Shown one piece after another: positions 48,682 through 60,000 of a stretch of DNA of 64,000 nt; positions within the stretch are counted from its first letter, which is position 1; each line of letters opens with the position of its first letter. The DNA lies in contig CM051511.1 in assembly GCA_028015205.1 (NCBI GenBank), positions 1,302,001 to 1,366,000 of the forward strand. Direction: 5' to 3'. The notes beneath the pieces were generated by a model. That model ran no database searches. It saw only the letters and a program-made list of their open reading frames with translations, and was not told the DNA's origin. The DNA is from Mytilisepta virgata (Eukaryota > Mollusca > Bivalvia > Mytilida > Mytilidae). Both the position numbers and the translations under genes were made by a program.

Positions 48682-49104
48682 CCATCTATAATCTACAAAA
48701 CGAACAACAACACACCAGAGAAATAACCATATATAATCTACAAAACGAACAACAACACACCAGAATAATCTACAAAAGGAACAACAACACACCAGAGAAA
48801 TAACCATATATAATCTACAAAACGAACAACAACACGCCAGAATAATCTACAAAACGAACAACAACACACCAGAGAAATAACCATATATAATCTACAAAAC
48901 GAACAACAACACGCCAGAATAATCTACAAAAGGAACAACAACACACCAGAGAAATAACCATATATAATCTACAAAACGAACAACAACACACCAGAATAAT
49001 CTACAAAACGAACAACAACACACCAGAGAAATAACCATATATAATCTACAAAACGAACAACAACACGCCAGAATAATCTACAAAACGAACAACAACACAC
49101 CAGA
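48682..49104. repeat. minisatellite overlapping the 3' end of the C1q gene
   Basis: About eleven copies of TCTACAAAACGAACAACAAC in alternating long (about 46 bp, with AGAGAAATAACCATATATAA) and short (about 31 bp) units. The last copy (about 49078-49104) is the coding end and stop codon of the C1q gene read on the minus strand. Point variants such as AAAGGAAC and CACGCCAG recur in alternating units, so larger blocks of about 154 bp were copied. Confidence 0.9.
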
Positions 49105-52100
49105 GAAAGAAGTTACTGGTTCTGTAGGGGCCCCATGTACAGTAATAGATACTTTCGATTTATAGTGTCTCATCCAGACCATATCTCCCTTTTCTAGTTG
49201 TACCACGATTGTCTGTCCACCTAAAGTGTATCCTTCTGTACCAGCTTCGTTGGCAACAAGCTGAACGCCATTTTTTACCATTTCTACGAACAGAGTTTCG
49301 GCTAAGTGATTCTTTACGGTACTGGATGACATAAGATAAATTCCTTTTGTTGGCGCAGTAAAATGTCCGTGTCTAGAATCGTATCCATTCCCTAAATTTA
49401 GAAGGACTTTATCATACTTAATTTCCTGGAGTTCACCGAGACCAAGGAGATGTGTCAGAACTGCAGTGAATGCTACAATGGACGGTTCACCAGTATTTCC
49501 TGCAGTGACAAAAAGAATAAATAGTTGGAAAATGTGTATTTGTTTATGTTCTAGATCGTTAGAGCTACAAACAGGAATTTTGCTTAGCATTACAAAAATA
49601 CTGACAAATAAGTTAACATCGAGTATTTAGTTAAAATTTTTGCATCTTCCTATAAATTTAAAATTAAGAAAAAAGCGGATAAGGGGGTAAATGTCAAGGA
49701 GACATCGTGTAATCTCCAAAGAGAATTGGCCAAAGATAAACATTAAGAAGTTTCCATATCATCTTCAGTTAAATCGGAAACCCGACACCATTTATTTTGG
49801 CAAGTTCCAAATGGCCACGAAAAATGAATATCACAGCTAACAGTGTGAAATACACCTTCTCGCCATTGGTCTTTCAGCATTTATACATGTACTCTTTGAA
49901 ACTAACCGCTTGGTAAAAGTAATCTTGCATCCCTGTAGAGATCTTCCTGGTGTTTAGATGAGACATTAGGTTTCCTATCAAATGGACATCTACAGATCTT
50001 CTTCATTGTGTGAATTTCTGTTCTGAACGTATTTTTCATACTTTTTAACTCATTCTTTAGGTTTTCAATGTCTTTATCTCTATTGGATAAATGGAACATA
50101 AGCTGCTCCCGAAGTTCACGTACCGCGCCATCTGAAACCAAGGTTATCAAGATATAGTAAAATCTGTCTTAACAGAACTATGAATAAACGACAAAAATTC
50201 TAAATTTAACGTTTGTGTCAGAATGTTTAGTAATTAAATTAATGTATCATCGTCCATCTTGAAGTGGTTCGGTTTAGGCAGGGATTACTGTATACAGAAA
50301 ATTTATACTTTTAATATTATACCCTGTTGTCAGTCCTGCATAATTTTTGTTGGAGTTTAATTTGCTAGTTCTTTAATGTTGATGCTCTCTTGTATTAATT
50401 CTGTTTGGTTGGCGATGTTTTTAAAATTTTTTCTTTGAGGTATTTGGTTCGCTGTGCATGTTACTGTTCTGCCAAATTAGCCCTGTCTCTGGATTTTGGT
50501 CATGTGGAATTTATTCACAGATTTTCGCGCTTCCGTATTCTTTAGGCGTTATAGCTAATTTACGACATATATGAAACAATGTCATGGTTATCAAATAAGA
50601 AACAACCAGCATATTACAATCTCTGTGGTTGATGACATACAAGAAGACTATATCGACCAATATATATAGACAGCACAATAGAAATGTGACCATGATTTTA
50701 GGCTCTACCACTAATCTTTCTGTGTTTCAGACACATCATGTCTTTTCATTTTATTACGTAATGTATACATTTGTGTATTTTCTTGGATACAAATTTTCAT
50801 GATCTTGTTAATTTCAAGTAACAAGCGTTATAAAATAACAATCCAAAGATACTAATATTAGATATATTAAATTTATACTATTCTGTATACGATGCATTTC
50901 AAGGAGTTACCTCTCATCAGCAGCATTAAAACCGAAACATTTGAAAGACCAAAAACCAAACTTATATTAAACAAGAAGTACTCAACCAAAAATACCGAAA
51001 TAAGAAGCCAAATTTCAGCTAAGGAGATCTACCATGTGCAATACAAGGAATGAACCCTTAGTATTTCTATTATTTTTGAATTTGGCTAAATACTGGTAAT
51101 TTCTGTAACAAATCAATGAATAATCATGTCAGACAAGTCTGACGACTGGGTTGGCGAATACCCTCGGGGATCTAGGGTCTACCAGCAGAGGCATCATCTC
51201 AGTAGTTTCAAAATAACAATCCAAAGATACTAATAATAGATATAGTAAATTTATACTATTCTGTATACGACGCATTTCAAGGAGTTACCTCTCATCAGCA
51301 GCATTAAAACCGAAACATTTGGAAGACCAAAAACCAAACTTATATTAAACAAGAAGTACTCAACCAAAATACCGAAATAGGAAGCCAAATCTCAGCTAAG
51401 GAGATCTACCATGTGCAATACAAGGAATAATCCCTTAGTATTTCTATTATTTTTGAATTTTGCTAAATACTGGTAATTGCTGTAACAAATCAATGAATAA
51501 TCATGTCAGACAAGTCTGACGACTGGTTTGGCGAATACGCTCGGGGACCTAGGGTCCACCAGCAGAGGCATCATCCCAGGAGTTTCAAAATAACAATCCA
51601 AAGATACTAATATTAGATATAGTAAATTTATACTATGCTGTATACGACGCACTTCAAGGTGTTACCTCTCATCAGCAGCATTAAAACCGAAACATTTGGA
51701 AGACCAAAAACCAAACTTATATTAAACAAGAAGTACTCAACCAAAAATACCGAAATAGGAAGCCAAATTTCAGCTAAGGAGATCTACCATGTGCAATACA
51801 AGGAATGAACCCTTAGTATTTCTATTATTTTTGAATTTTGCTAAATGCTGGTAGTTTCTGTGACAAATCAATGAATAATCATGTCAGACAAGTCTGACGA
51901 CTGGGTTGGCGAATACCCTCGGGGACCTAGGGTCCACCAGTAGAGGCATCATCCCAGGAGTTTCAAACTAACAATCCAAAGATACTAATATTAGATATAG
52001 TAAATTTATACTATGCTGTATACGACGCATTTCAAGGAGTTACCTCTCATCAGCAGCATTAAAACCGAAACATTTAGAAGACCAAACACCAAACTTATAT

Positions 52101-53159
52101 TAAACAAGAAGTACTCAACCGAAATACCGAAATAGGAAGCCAAATCTCAGCTAAGGAGATCTGCCATGTGCAATACAAGGAATGAACCCTTAGTATTTCT
52201 ATTATTTTTGAATTTTGCTAAATACTGGTAATTGCTGTGACAAATCAATGAATAATCATGTCAGACAAGTCTGACGACTGGTTTGGCGAATACGCTCGGG
52301 GACCTAGGGTCCACCAGCAGAGGCATCATCCCAGGAGTTTCAAAATAACAATCCAAAGATACTAATATTAGATATAGTAAATTTATACTATGCTGTATAC
52401 GACGCACTTCAAGGTGTTACCTCTCATCAGCAGCATTAAAACAGAAACATTTGGAAGACCAAAAACCAAACTTATATTAAACAAGAAGTACTCAACCAAA
52501 AATACCGAAATAGGAAGCCAAATTTCAGCTAAGGAGATCTACCATGTGCAATACAAGGAATGAACCCTTAGTATTTCTATTATTTTTGAATTTTGCTAAA
52601 TGCTGGTAATTTCTGTGACAAATCAATGAATAATCATGTCAGACAAGTCTGACGACTGGGTTGGCGAATACCCTCGGGGACCTAGGGTCCACCAGCAGAG
52701 GCATCATCCCAGGAGTTTCAAACTAACAATCCAAAGATACTAATATTAGATATAGTAAATTTATACTATGCTGTATACGACGCATTTCAAGGAGTTACCT
52801 CTCATCAGCAGCATTAAAACCGAAACATTTGGAAGACCAAAAACAAAACTTTTATTAAACAAGAAGTACTCAACCAAAAATATGTATTTCGTGGTATTAA
52901 ATGACAAAGGGGGTGACATTATTATAATATGGAATATTCTTATTGTTTTGCAAGCTCAGTTGAACCGAAAAGATACCTCCGTCATCATCATGTTTTTTCT
53001 CAATAAACAATTAATTGTGCTTCTCCACTGATGAAAAACATGAAAATTTGTATCTATTTACTTACTGATTAAGGCATTAAGTTGTTGCGTTGACACGTCA
53101 AGAGTGGTGTCTGATTTTACACCTACAATGGCAGAGACACTAAGTAGTAGTGCTATCAT
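49078..53159 (-). CDS. secreted coiled-coil C1q-domain protein
   Basis: Three minus-strand exons: 53159-53066, 50131-49907 and 49499-49078, totalling 741 nt and 246 residues. Junctions are phase 1 with GT-AG introns. Exon 1 begins at an ATG giving a signal peptide (MIALLLSVSAIVGVKS). Exon 2 holds a charged heptad region (REQLMFHLSNRDKDIENLKN) predicted to form a coiled coil, followed by CRCPFDRKP. Exon 3 is a complete C1q domain (about 112-246), with PSIVAFTAVL at its start, GHFTAPTKGIYLMSSS in the middle and the usual SFSGVLLF end strand. There is no collagen region, as in most bivalve C1q proteins. The family forms trimers and binds microbial or glycan ligands in haemolymph; this role is inferred. 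Intron 1 holds the satellite array 2, and the last codons fall in a minisatellite. Confidence 0.85.
50837..52882 (+). repeat. 378-bp satellite, array 2, with dimeric higher-order structure
   Basis: Five full units and a partial one; ATCCAAAGAT occurs at 50841, 51219, 51596, 51974, 52351 and 52729 (periods 377-378). Units 2 and 4 share CTGGTTTGGCGAATACGCTC and CAAATCTCAG; units 3 and 5 share CTGGGTTGGCGAATACCCTC and CAAATTTCAG. So a 755-bp dimer is itself repeated. The array lies inside intron 1 of the C1q gene, opposite in sense to it. Confidence 0.9.
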
Positions 53160-53344
53160 GACGAATATTATGGAATCTACTATTACACAAGAACTGAATC
53201 TATCAAATAGTTGTATTATAGATAAGAATTGTCTTAGTATTACAATCGCGTGAGTGTGCTTTCAACACATGTATTTGTTGATTATGATAAGACCAGTAAT
53301 TAGTTAACCTTTTGCCTTTCTTTCATTTTGTATAGATGGACTCT

Positions 53345-53348
<4 letters not shown>

Positions 53349-53388
<40 letters not shown>
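53349..53388. repeat. TA microsatellite
   Basis: About twenty uninterrupted TA units upstream of the C1q gene start. Confidence 0.9.
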
Positions 53389-53390
<2 letters not shown>

Positions 53391-53910
53391 AATGAACTAC
53401 AACATGTCAATGCAATTTTCACAGGTTTGTTTCCAGAGAAGCATTTCATGTGTAAAATATTTTCCACTCGCTTCTATTGTGTGATACAAATTATATGTCT
53501 GTTTTGGTCTGTTCAATATGGGGGATGGGATGTTTTCTTCTTGACATTTTACTCCATATCTGTTCATTCTCATATAAATTATATTAAAAAATAACAAACT
53601 CATAGCTTGTGTGCAATTTCCCATGGGTATTTAAAAATTGCAAAAATATCAAAGACAAATAATTGTTAACAAATAAAAAATAAATTGATCAGATGATTAC
53701 TGTCATGTTGTGCTTTTTACAATTACTTAAGGCTATGCTTCCCATACTGTTCAAAAACTTTTGTTCAGTGTTTCTAGTTTTTATATGAAACTATTGTATT
53801 CATCATATTATGATAAAGTGATTTCATTTTTAATACTAATAATTTGCAAATTCTTATCGTCATAAATGCAATATATGCATCCAAGTGTTAGCTATGACCA
53901 ACAAACAATA

Positions 53911-54664
53911 TTGTACGGTTATGCAGTTGTAAACTTGAATTCTACTGGCTGCCTTGCCATCTGCTAAATAACCATGTTCGCCATACACAACCCAATCAAA
54001 TTGCCCCCAAAAAGAAAACTTCTTACAAAACATGTGCCTGTAGCCAACCAGCAATCGCGTTGCAATATGTTGACCTTTAATCATGTGTGCTCAACCTGTT
54101 GACCTTAAATCATGTGTGCTATAAAAAGAACAAAGTAAGGAACACGCTGTCTTGTGATAACCTTAGTGTATTGCCCTACATAAGGCAAGTTGACCTGTTA
54201 ACCGATCGGCGAATGGAAAATTCCACTGGTTGACATCTATACATGCATGACGCAATCCAGGGCTTTATCGATCTAGAGCAATTCAAATAAAATATATTTA
54301 TTATACTTTTCTGTAATATATCATACAAAATTAAAAGTGAAAACACATCAACTATGCGCTACACGATCAGTGGGCGGAGCATACACATTAAGAGTGAGGG
54401 TCAAACACGCGGTCAGTGGGCGGAGTAAACATGTGTAATTTTGCGAAGTGAAATCTAGGACATTTGTGTGTTTAACGTTTAATTAATTATATACTCAATA
54501 CGTTTAGCATAACCGCACAAAAATGTTATCATGCTTTGACCCAACTAGCATGATTATTTAGACAGTGTAGAAAATTGTTGAACGGTTCGGGCTTTCGCCC
54601 TCACCGTTCAACAATTTTCGACACTGTCTAAATAATCATGTTAGTTGGGTCAAAGCATGATAAC
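53911..54664. repeat. tandem duplication, copy 1, ending in a 140-bp hairpin
   Basis: About 760 bp, repeated immediately at 54670-55449. A 610-bp core (53911-54520) has inverted ends TTGTACGGTTATGC and GCATAACCGCACAA. The following 140 bp (54525-54664) form a near-perfect hairpin with about 62-bp arms (two mismatches seen); the loop itself has GGGC-TTTC-GCCC pairing. No protein-coding frame is conserved. Confidence 0.8.
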
Positions 54665-54669
54665 TTATA

Positions 54670-55449
54670 TTGTACGGTTATGCAGTTGTAAACTTGAATT
54701 CTACTGGCTGCCTTGCCATCTGCTAAATAACCATGTTCGCCATACACAACCCAATCAAATTGCCCCAAAAAGAAAACTTCTTACAAAACATGTGCCTGTA
54801 GCCAACCAGCAATCGCGTTGCAATATGTTGACCTTTAATCATGTGTGCTCAACCTGTTGACCTTAAATCATGTGTGCTATAAAAAGAACAAAGTAAGGAA
54901 CACGCTGTCTTGTGATAACCTTAGTGTATTGCCCTACATAAGGCAAGTTGACCTGTTAACCGATCGGCGAATGGAAAATTCCACTGGTTGACATCTATAC
55001 ATGCATGACGCAATCCAGGGCTTTATCGATCTAGAGCAATTCAAATAAAATATATTTATTATACTTCTCTGTAATATATCATACAAAATTAAAAGTGAAA
55101 ACACATCAACTATGCGCTACATGGAAAATCAATAGATCATCAGGTTACACGATCAGTGGGCGGAGCATACACATTAAGAGTGAGGGTCAAACACGCGGTC
55201 AGTGGGCGGAGTAAACATGTGAATTTTGCGAAGTGAAATCTAGGACATTTGTGTGTTTAACGTTTAATTAATTATATACTCAATACGGTTAGCATAACCG
55301 CACAAAAATGTTAACATGCTTTGACCCAACTAGCATGATTATTTAGACAGTGTAGAAAATTGTTGAACGGTTCGGGCTTTCGCCCTCACCGTTCAACAAT
55401 TTTCGACACTGTCTAAATAATCATGTTAGTTGGGTCAAAGCATGATAAC
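54670..55449. repeat. tandem duplication, copy 2, with 27-bp difference
   Basis: Second copy of the unit, nearly identical. It contains about 27 bp (around GGAAAATCAATAGATCATCA, near 55121-55147) that copy 1 lacks; since CTACA/TTACA words flank it, either gain or loss is possible. The hairpin recurs at 55310-55449. Confidence 0.8.
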
Positions 55450-57011
55450 TTATAAAAACAGATAGTATTTAATATACAGGAAAATGTATGTTGATAAATA
55501 ATTTCAAATAATATTATGTTGTTCCAAAGTAGATCTTATCGCTTCAAAAGCTCTATTGTTATCATTACAATTGATACAAAAATATCGAATTTTACAAATG
55601 AACATTGATTATTTACATAGGTACTTATTACCGAACAAAACTTTTTATCATTACAAAAACGGAAAACCTGAATTCATCTAATTTTTTGATGCTTTTCGTA
55701 TTGGTAACCTAAAATTTTGATGTTGGTTTATTCCCAGTCGTAGCCTAGGGTTTACGCCCCTTTATTGTTATTTTTAATTTTTGTCTCTCATTCTAGACCA
55801 CACAGTTATGACTATTTCCGTTTAATAGTGCGAAAGTATCCGATCAGCAAATATAAGTGTCTTAGCTAGTTTTACGGTTGGAACGAGCACAATTTGACCC
55901 TGCTATCTAAATTATGTTCCGTCCCATCTATTTTATCATTTCCAGCTAGGAGTCACCTTTTTGTAATCATAGTATATTTGGCTATTACAGTGCATGTGTT
56001 TTATTCACGTGAGTGTTAAAATACACCAAGTGGAGGTTTTGGTACCCATAAAACGGGTTTAACTCAAGTCAAAGTATCTTACCCTCTATTGAGTCTGTGT
56101 TTGTGTTTTATGATTTTTTATGTTGTTTTGGCTGAAGGTCTGACCATTGAATGGAGGTGTCGTTATTAACCTTTTCTGTTATCCGTTTTATCATTTGCGC
56201 TATAGTCTTTTTAATTATGCCTTTGATCTAATTTTCTTTCGATTGCTAACTGAATCAATGCTGACCTCTCTTGAGTCAACGTTACCAATATATTCTTTGA
56301 TACTAATTTTGCTGCACGAGATGTGCAGATTTTGTCAATTTCAGTTGTGTTCAAGTCCCAAAATGTTCAACACACAATGAACAATTCAAAAAACCTGAAA
56401 ATCGAATTCAAAATCCGTCTTTATTTTGCTTAAGTTTTTTCCAGATAGAGCATAGCAATAAAAGGGCTGTTCTTATATTATAGGTTTACTTAGCATGGAC
56501 TAGTTTCGCGTGAAGTCGTATTTTAACATTGACTGGGATGTTGACATCCTCATGATTAATGAATTATTAAACACTAGACTGTCTGTCTTTGACTATATGC
56601 TTAATCAAATTTAGATTATTCAGTTTTATTTTTAATCCGTTCACGCTAAAATTCAGTGCAGCGTGCTGTAAGTTTCTTTTCGGTTTTGGCTGTAGTTATT
56701 TTTAATGGTCTCTTCATTCCTTAAAGTATATCTTTCTCTTTATGTCTGAACCTATATATTTATTTGATATCATAAAAACAACACACATACTTAAGTAATC
56801 AACGTAAATATTGTATTTCCATTTCTTAACAACGGAAATACAGTTGGAAAACAAGTACTTATTATAAAAGCGCCACTTAACTGCATTACCTTATAAAACC
56901 TGGTACGTGGTAGATCTCCTGCACATAATATAAAATTTCCACTTAAAAGTATATACAGTCAATTCATATTTATATTCACTGTTGAATGTCCTAGTGACAT
57001 AAATATCAAAC
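55450..57011. other. 5' flank of gene B, no other gene seen
   Basis: AT-rich sequence. An ATTTGAC / TTTATCATTTCCAGC stretch has no coding signature. The last 100 bp precede the gene B start codon, and an in-frame TAA lies nine nt upstream of that ATG. No core promoter could be fixed. Confidence 0.35.
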
Positions 57012-60000
57012 ATGGATCCACGTAAACTAATGTCCCCTCCAGAAAAAACCGCTAGGATTTATAGTGGCGATAGATGGAGCCTTCGTAGACTGTTGTATAC
57101 CATGAACTGGACTTCCTGTCTAATTGGACTGGTTTTCGGTGTTGGATTAACCGCAGTGATGGCATTGGCGTTGATGTTAATCATAACTCCGTACATACAT
57201 CAAGGCAAAGGGACTTCTTCACTAAGAGGTAAGAGACAACGAAAGTCCTTAAACACAATTGTAGATCCCCAAACTGCCCGAAGAAGAGTATAGACAATCC
57301 TAATAAAGTCCTTTTATTTGGGTCAAGCAACCACAGCACAGATGATAAAATAAACAAGTAGTTCAAATTTTCAAACTTAGGGTAGATTTTACAAATTGTT
57401 TAAAAGTTGGGTTTTGTTTACAATTCAAGAAGAAGTGGTATTCATCATCAATTTTATTGCATTCTCTGTGTTCCTTTTAGGATAAGAAATAGAGATGCAT
57501 AATATAGTACATGTACTAAGAACTGAAAGATGAGTCTCGTAATTACAGAGTCAGAATTATATTTGTTAATATCGTACTTTTTCCAAATCATCAAATATCG
57601 ATAAATTTATACAAGTACGTGTAAATTTTGAACTAAAACTCATGAAATAATAACAACACACATATTATGGATGAAAAGAAAACGTAGTTTACAATGCATT
57701 TCACCTCATTTGTAAACCTAAACATTTTGTGAAAAATTAAAACATGCAGTGTTGCAGTTTCAGGACAGTAGATCACTGCTGCCATTTTTCTATCTGATTG
57801 CAACAAAAATTTGAATTTCAATAAAGCCAATCCTTACAGTTTAAGTGACGAAACAGGTTTATAGACGATGGAAGGGTTTCAGTTGGAAAACTACATTTGT
57901 TTTCCAGCCAATCAATATTAAAAATTGATCGATTGTAAATGGTTACCAAGTCATAATCCGGTAAAGTCTGAATAACTTGGACTTGTGTTTTCCCAGAAGT
58001 TTTTACCATTCTTACATGTTGTCTTATCTAAGAATGCATTCATCGGCCTTGATTGTAATCTGACTGATCTCTTTCTGATTGCTCTTCAACCAACATTTTG
58101 GATTGTTGTTTTGGTTTTTAACATTTTAGACCTTGAGCATAACTGATGAGTCGTAAATCGATGAAATGTGCACATCTTGTGCATCAAAATTGGTATCAAG
58201 AATTTAAAGAAAAATATACTATTTTTAGATCCTTTTCCATACATCATTTTCGCCAAGTGTGTTTGAAATTACCTAAAAAGGCTTCATAGAAGAAGATAGA
58301 AATGCAATTACCTATATGCTTTTATTTAGAATCAGTTTTTAGTACTGTCAAGTTACCATCAATTCGATATTGAATTCTAATATGACGGCCTTCAAAGGCT
58401 TTGGGACCACAAGCGTGGTAAAACATTAGTTGCCATATGAGCAGCATGCGACTTAGTTGGTTATTCTAGTGCAGTTTCTCCCACCGGAAATCGTTTATCC
58501 GCTCAATTTGATTGGTTGTTATTTCTGCAATTCTGAGAACCGTTGATTAAATTTCTATATTTACCATAGGGGTTTCTGAATGTCGTTGTAGTTGTTATAA
58601 ATACATTTTCATTCATTCTGATGTAGCGGGAATAAAAGTTAAATAAATATAACAAAACATAATAAACGGACTTAAACAATGTTTTATCAAAAGTTTTTAA
58701 CCTTTAATTAATTAAAATTATGACCCCCCCAAAAAAAAATCGCATCAGGCCGCGTCCTAAAGAAATTCAGACACGAATTGTGCCTATTTGAGAGAGATTT
58801 CTTGAGGGATTCTCAGTCTGACGAGGAATTGGGCAACATGGAATTCCTCCGTGAAGACATCACACATACTGATTCAGAAGTATTTTGGAAAAATAATGTA
58901 CACACACACATCATGTGTAAGATTTCGGTTGTGTAAAAATCCATTCTTACATTATGACAAAGTGAATTCAAACCAAATCATCGATAGGTGTAATCGATAA
59001 ATAAGCATTCTCCTGTTCATTTCGTGAAAATCCATATATCTAAACAGAAAAACAGAACCAAAATAGCGCATCGAACAGGTTTGTTGTACTTGTGACGTTG
59101 TGTGTCAAATTACCGGAATAGCCAAATATGTCGGAAATCAGAGTTCACCTTAGGTCACGGCAATATAAAAAAACACCGTAATTGTCCTATTAGAGTCGAA
59201 ATAATTCACGGAAACTCCAGTTTATCATTGTTTTACCATGGGCTGCTCATTTATGCCGTTATTTTACCCCAGGGCTTATTTATCGATTACATTGTAGTTT
59301 CATAGTCTTTTTTCTGCAAACTAGATATCCCCATTTTCAATAATGAATAAATAAATAAATAAATAAACATCATTCCTGTCAAGTTGGTTAAATTTATACC
59401 TTTAGTTTCACCCGAAAAAAAAATGAAAATGTAAAGTTTACATGACCAACCCTAAGTGACTACAAAAGTGCAGCCTTGTCTATCTAAGATAATTTTCATC
59501 CCAGATTAAGTATTTATCAAGAATAAACTCCGATTGACCTAATTACTATTTAAATTGCGACGTGAAAATTTTAGTCTTTGTTACCACATCACTGTTCAGT
59601 GCCTGTACCAAGTCAGACTATCCGGACTATCCGGACTCTCCCTCTGTTTATGTCTTGTTTTGTGCTCTGTTATATTATCCGCTGTCCTTGGATCTGTCTG
59701 TTGGGTGACATTGGCCATTGTTGACATTTCCTGTTGTCCATTTTGTTGTTTACTCAAACCTTGTATCTGTATATTTCGGTTCATATTTCTATCAAGTAGA
59801 ACACAGTAGGATATTAAATTTTGAGAATAAAGTATTCTCACTTTCGGCTTAACCTCATTAAGTCTGGTCCGGATGCATAAAGATCATCACAACATCTAAG
59901 CAAATAATATCACATCAGCATAAAATGGGCAGGCTGTCTCCATGTAAGGTTAAGAATGTAGGAACGAAATAAAGATATTATTTATTTTCAGGAAACGATA

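Noticed and set aside
48595..48807. Cysteine-rich minus-strand open frame
   Set aside because: It lies within the minisatellite and its repeats (VCCCSFCRLF-like) are translated repeat units.
48682..49104. Regular short repeats resembling a CRISPR array
   Set aside because: The sequences between repeats are themselves repeated and the context is eukaryotic with introns; it is a minisatellite.
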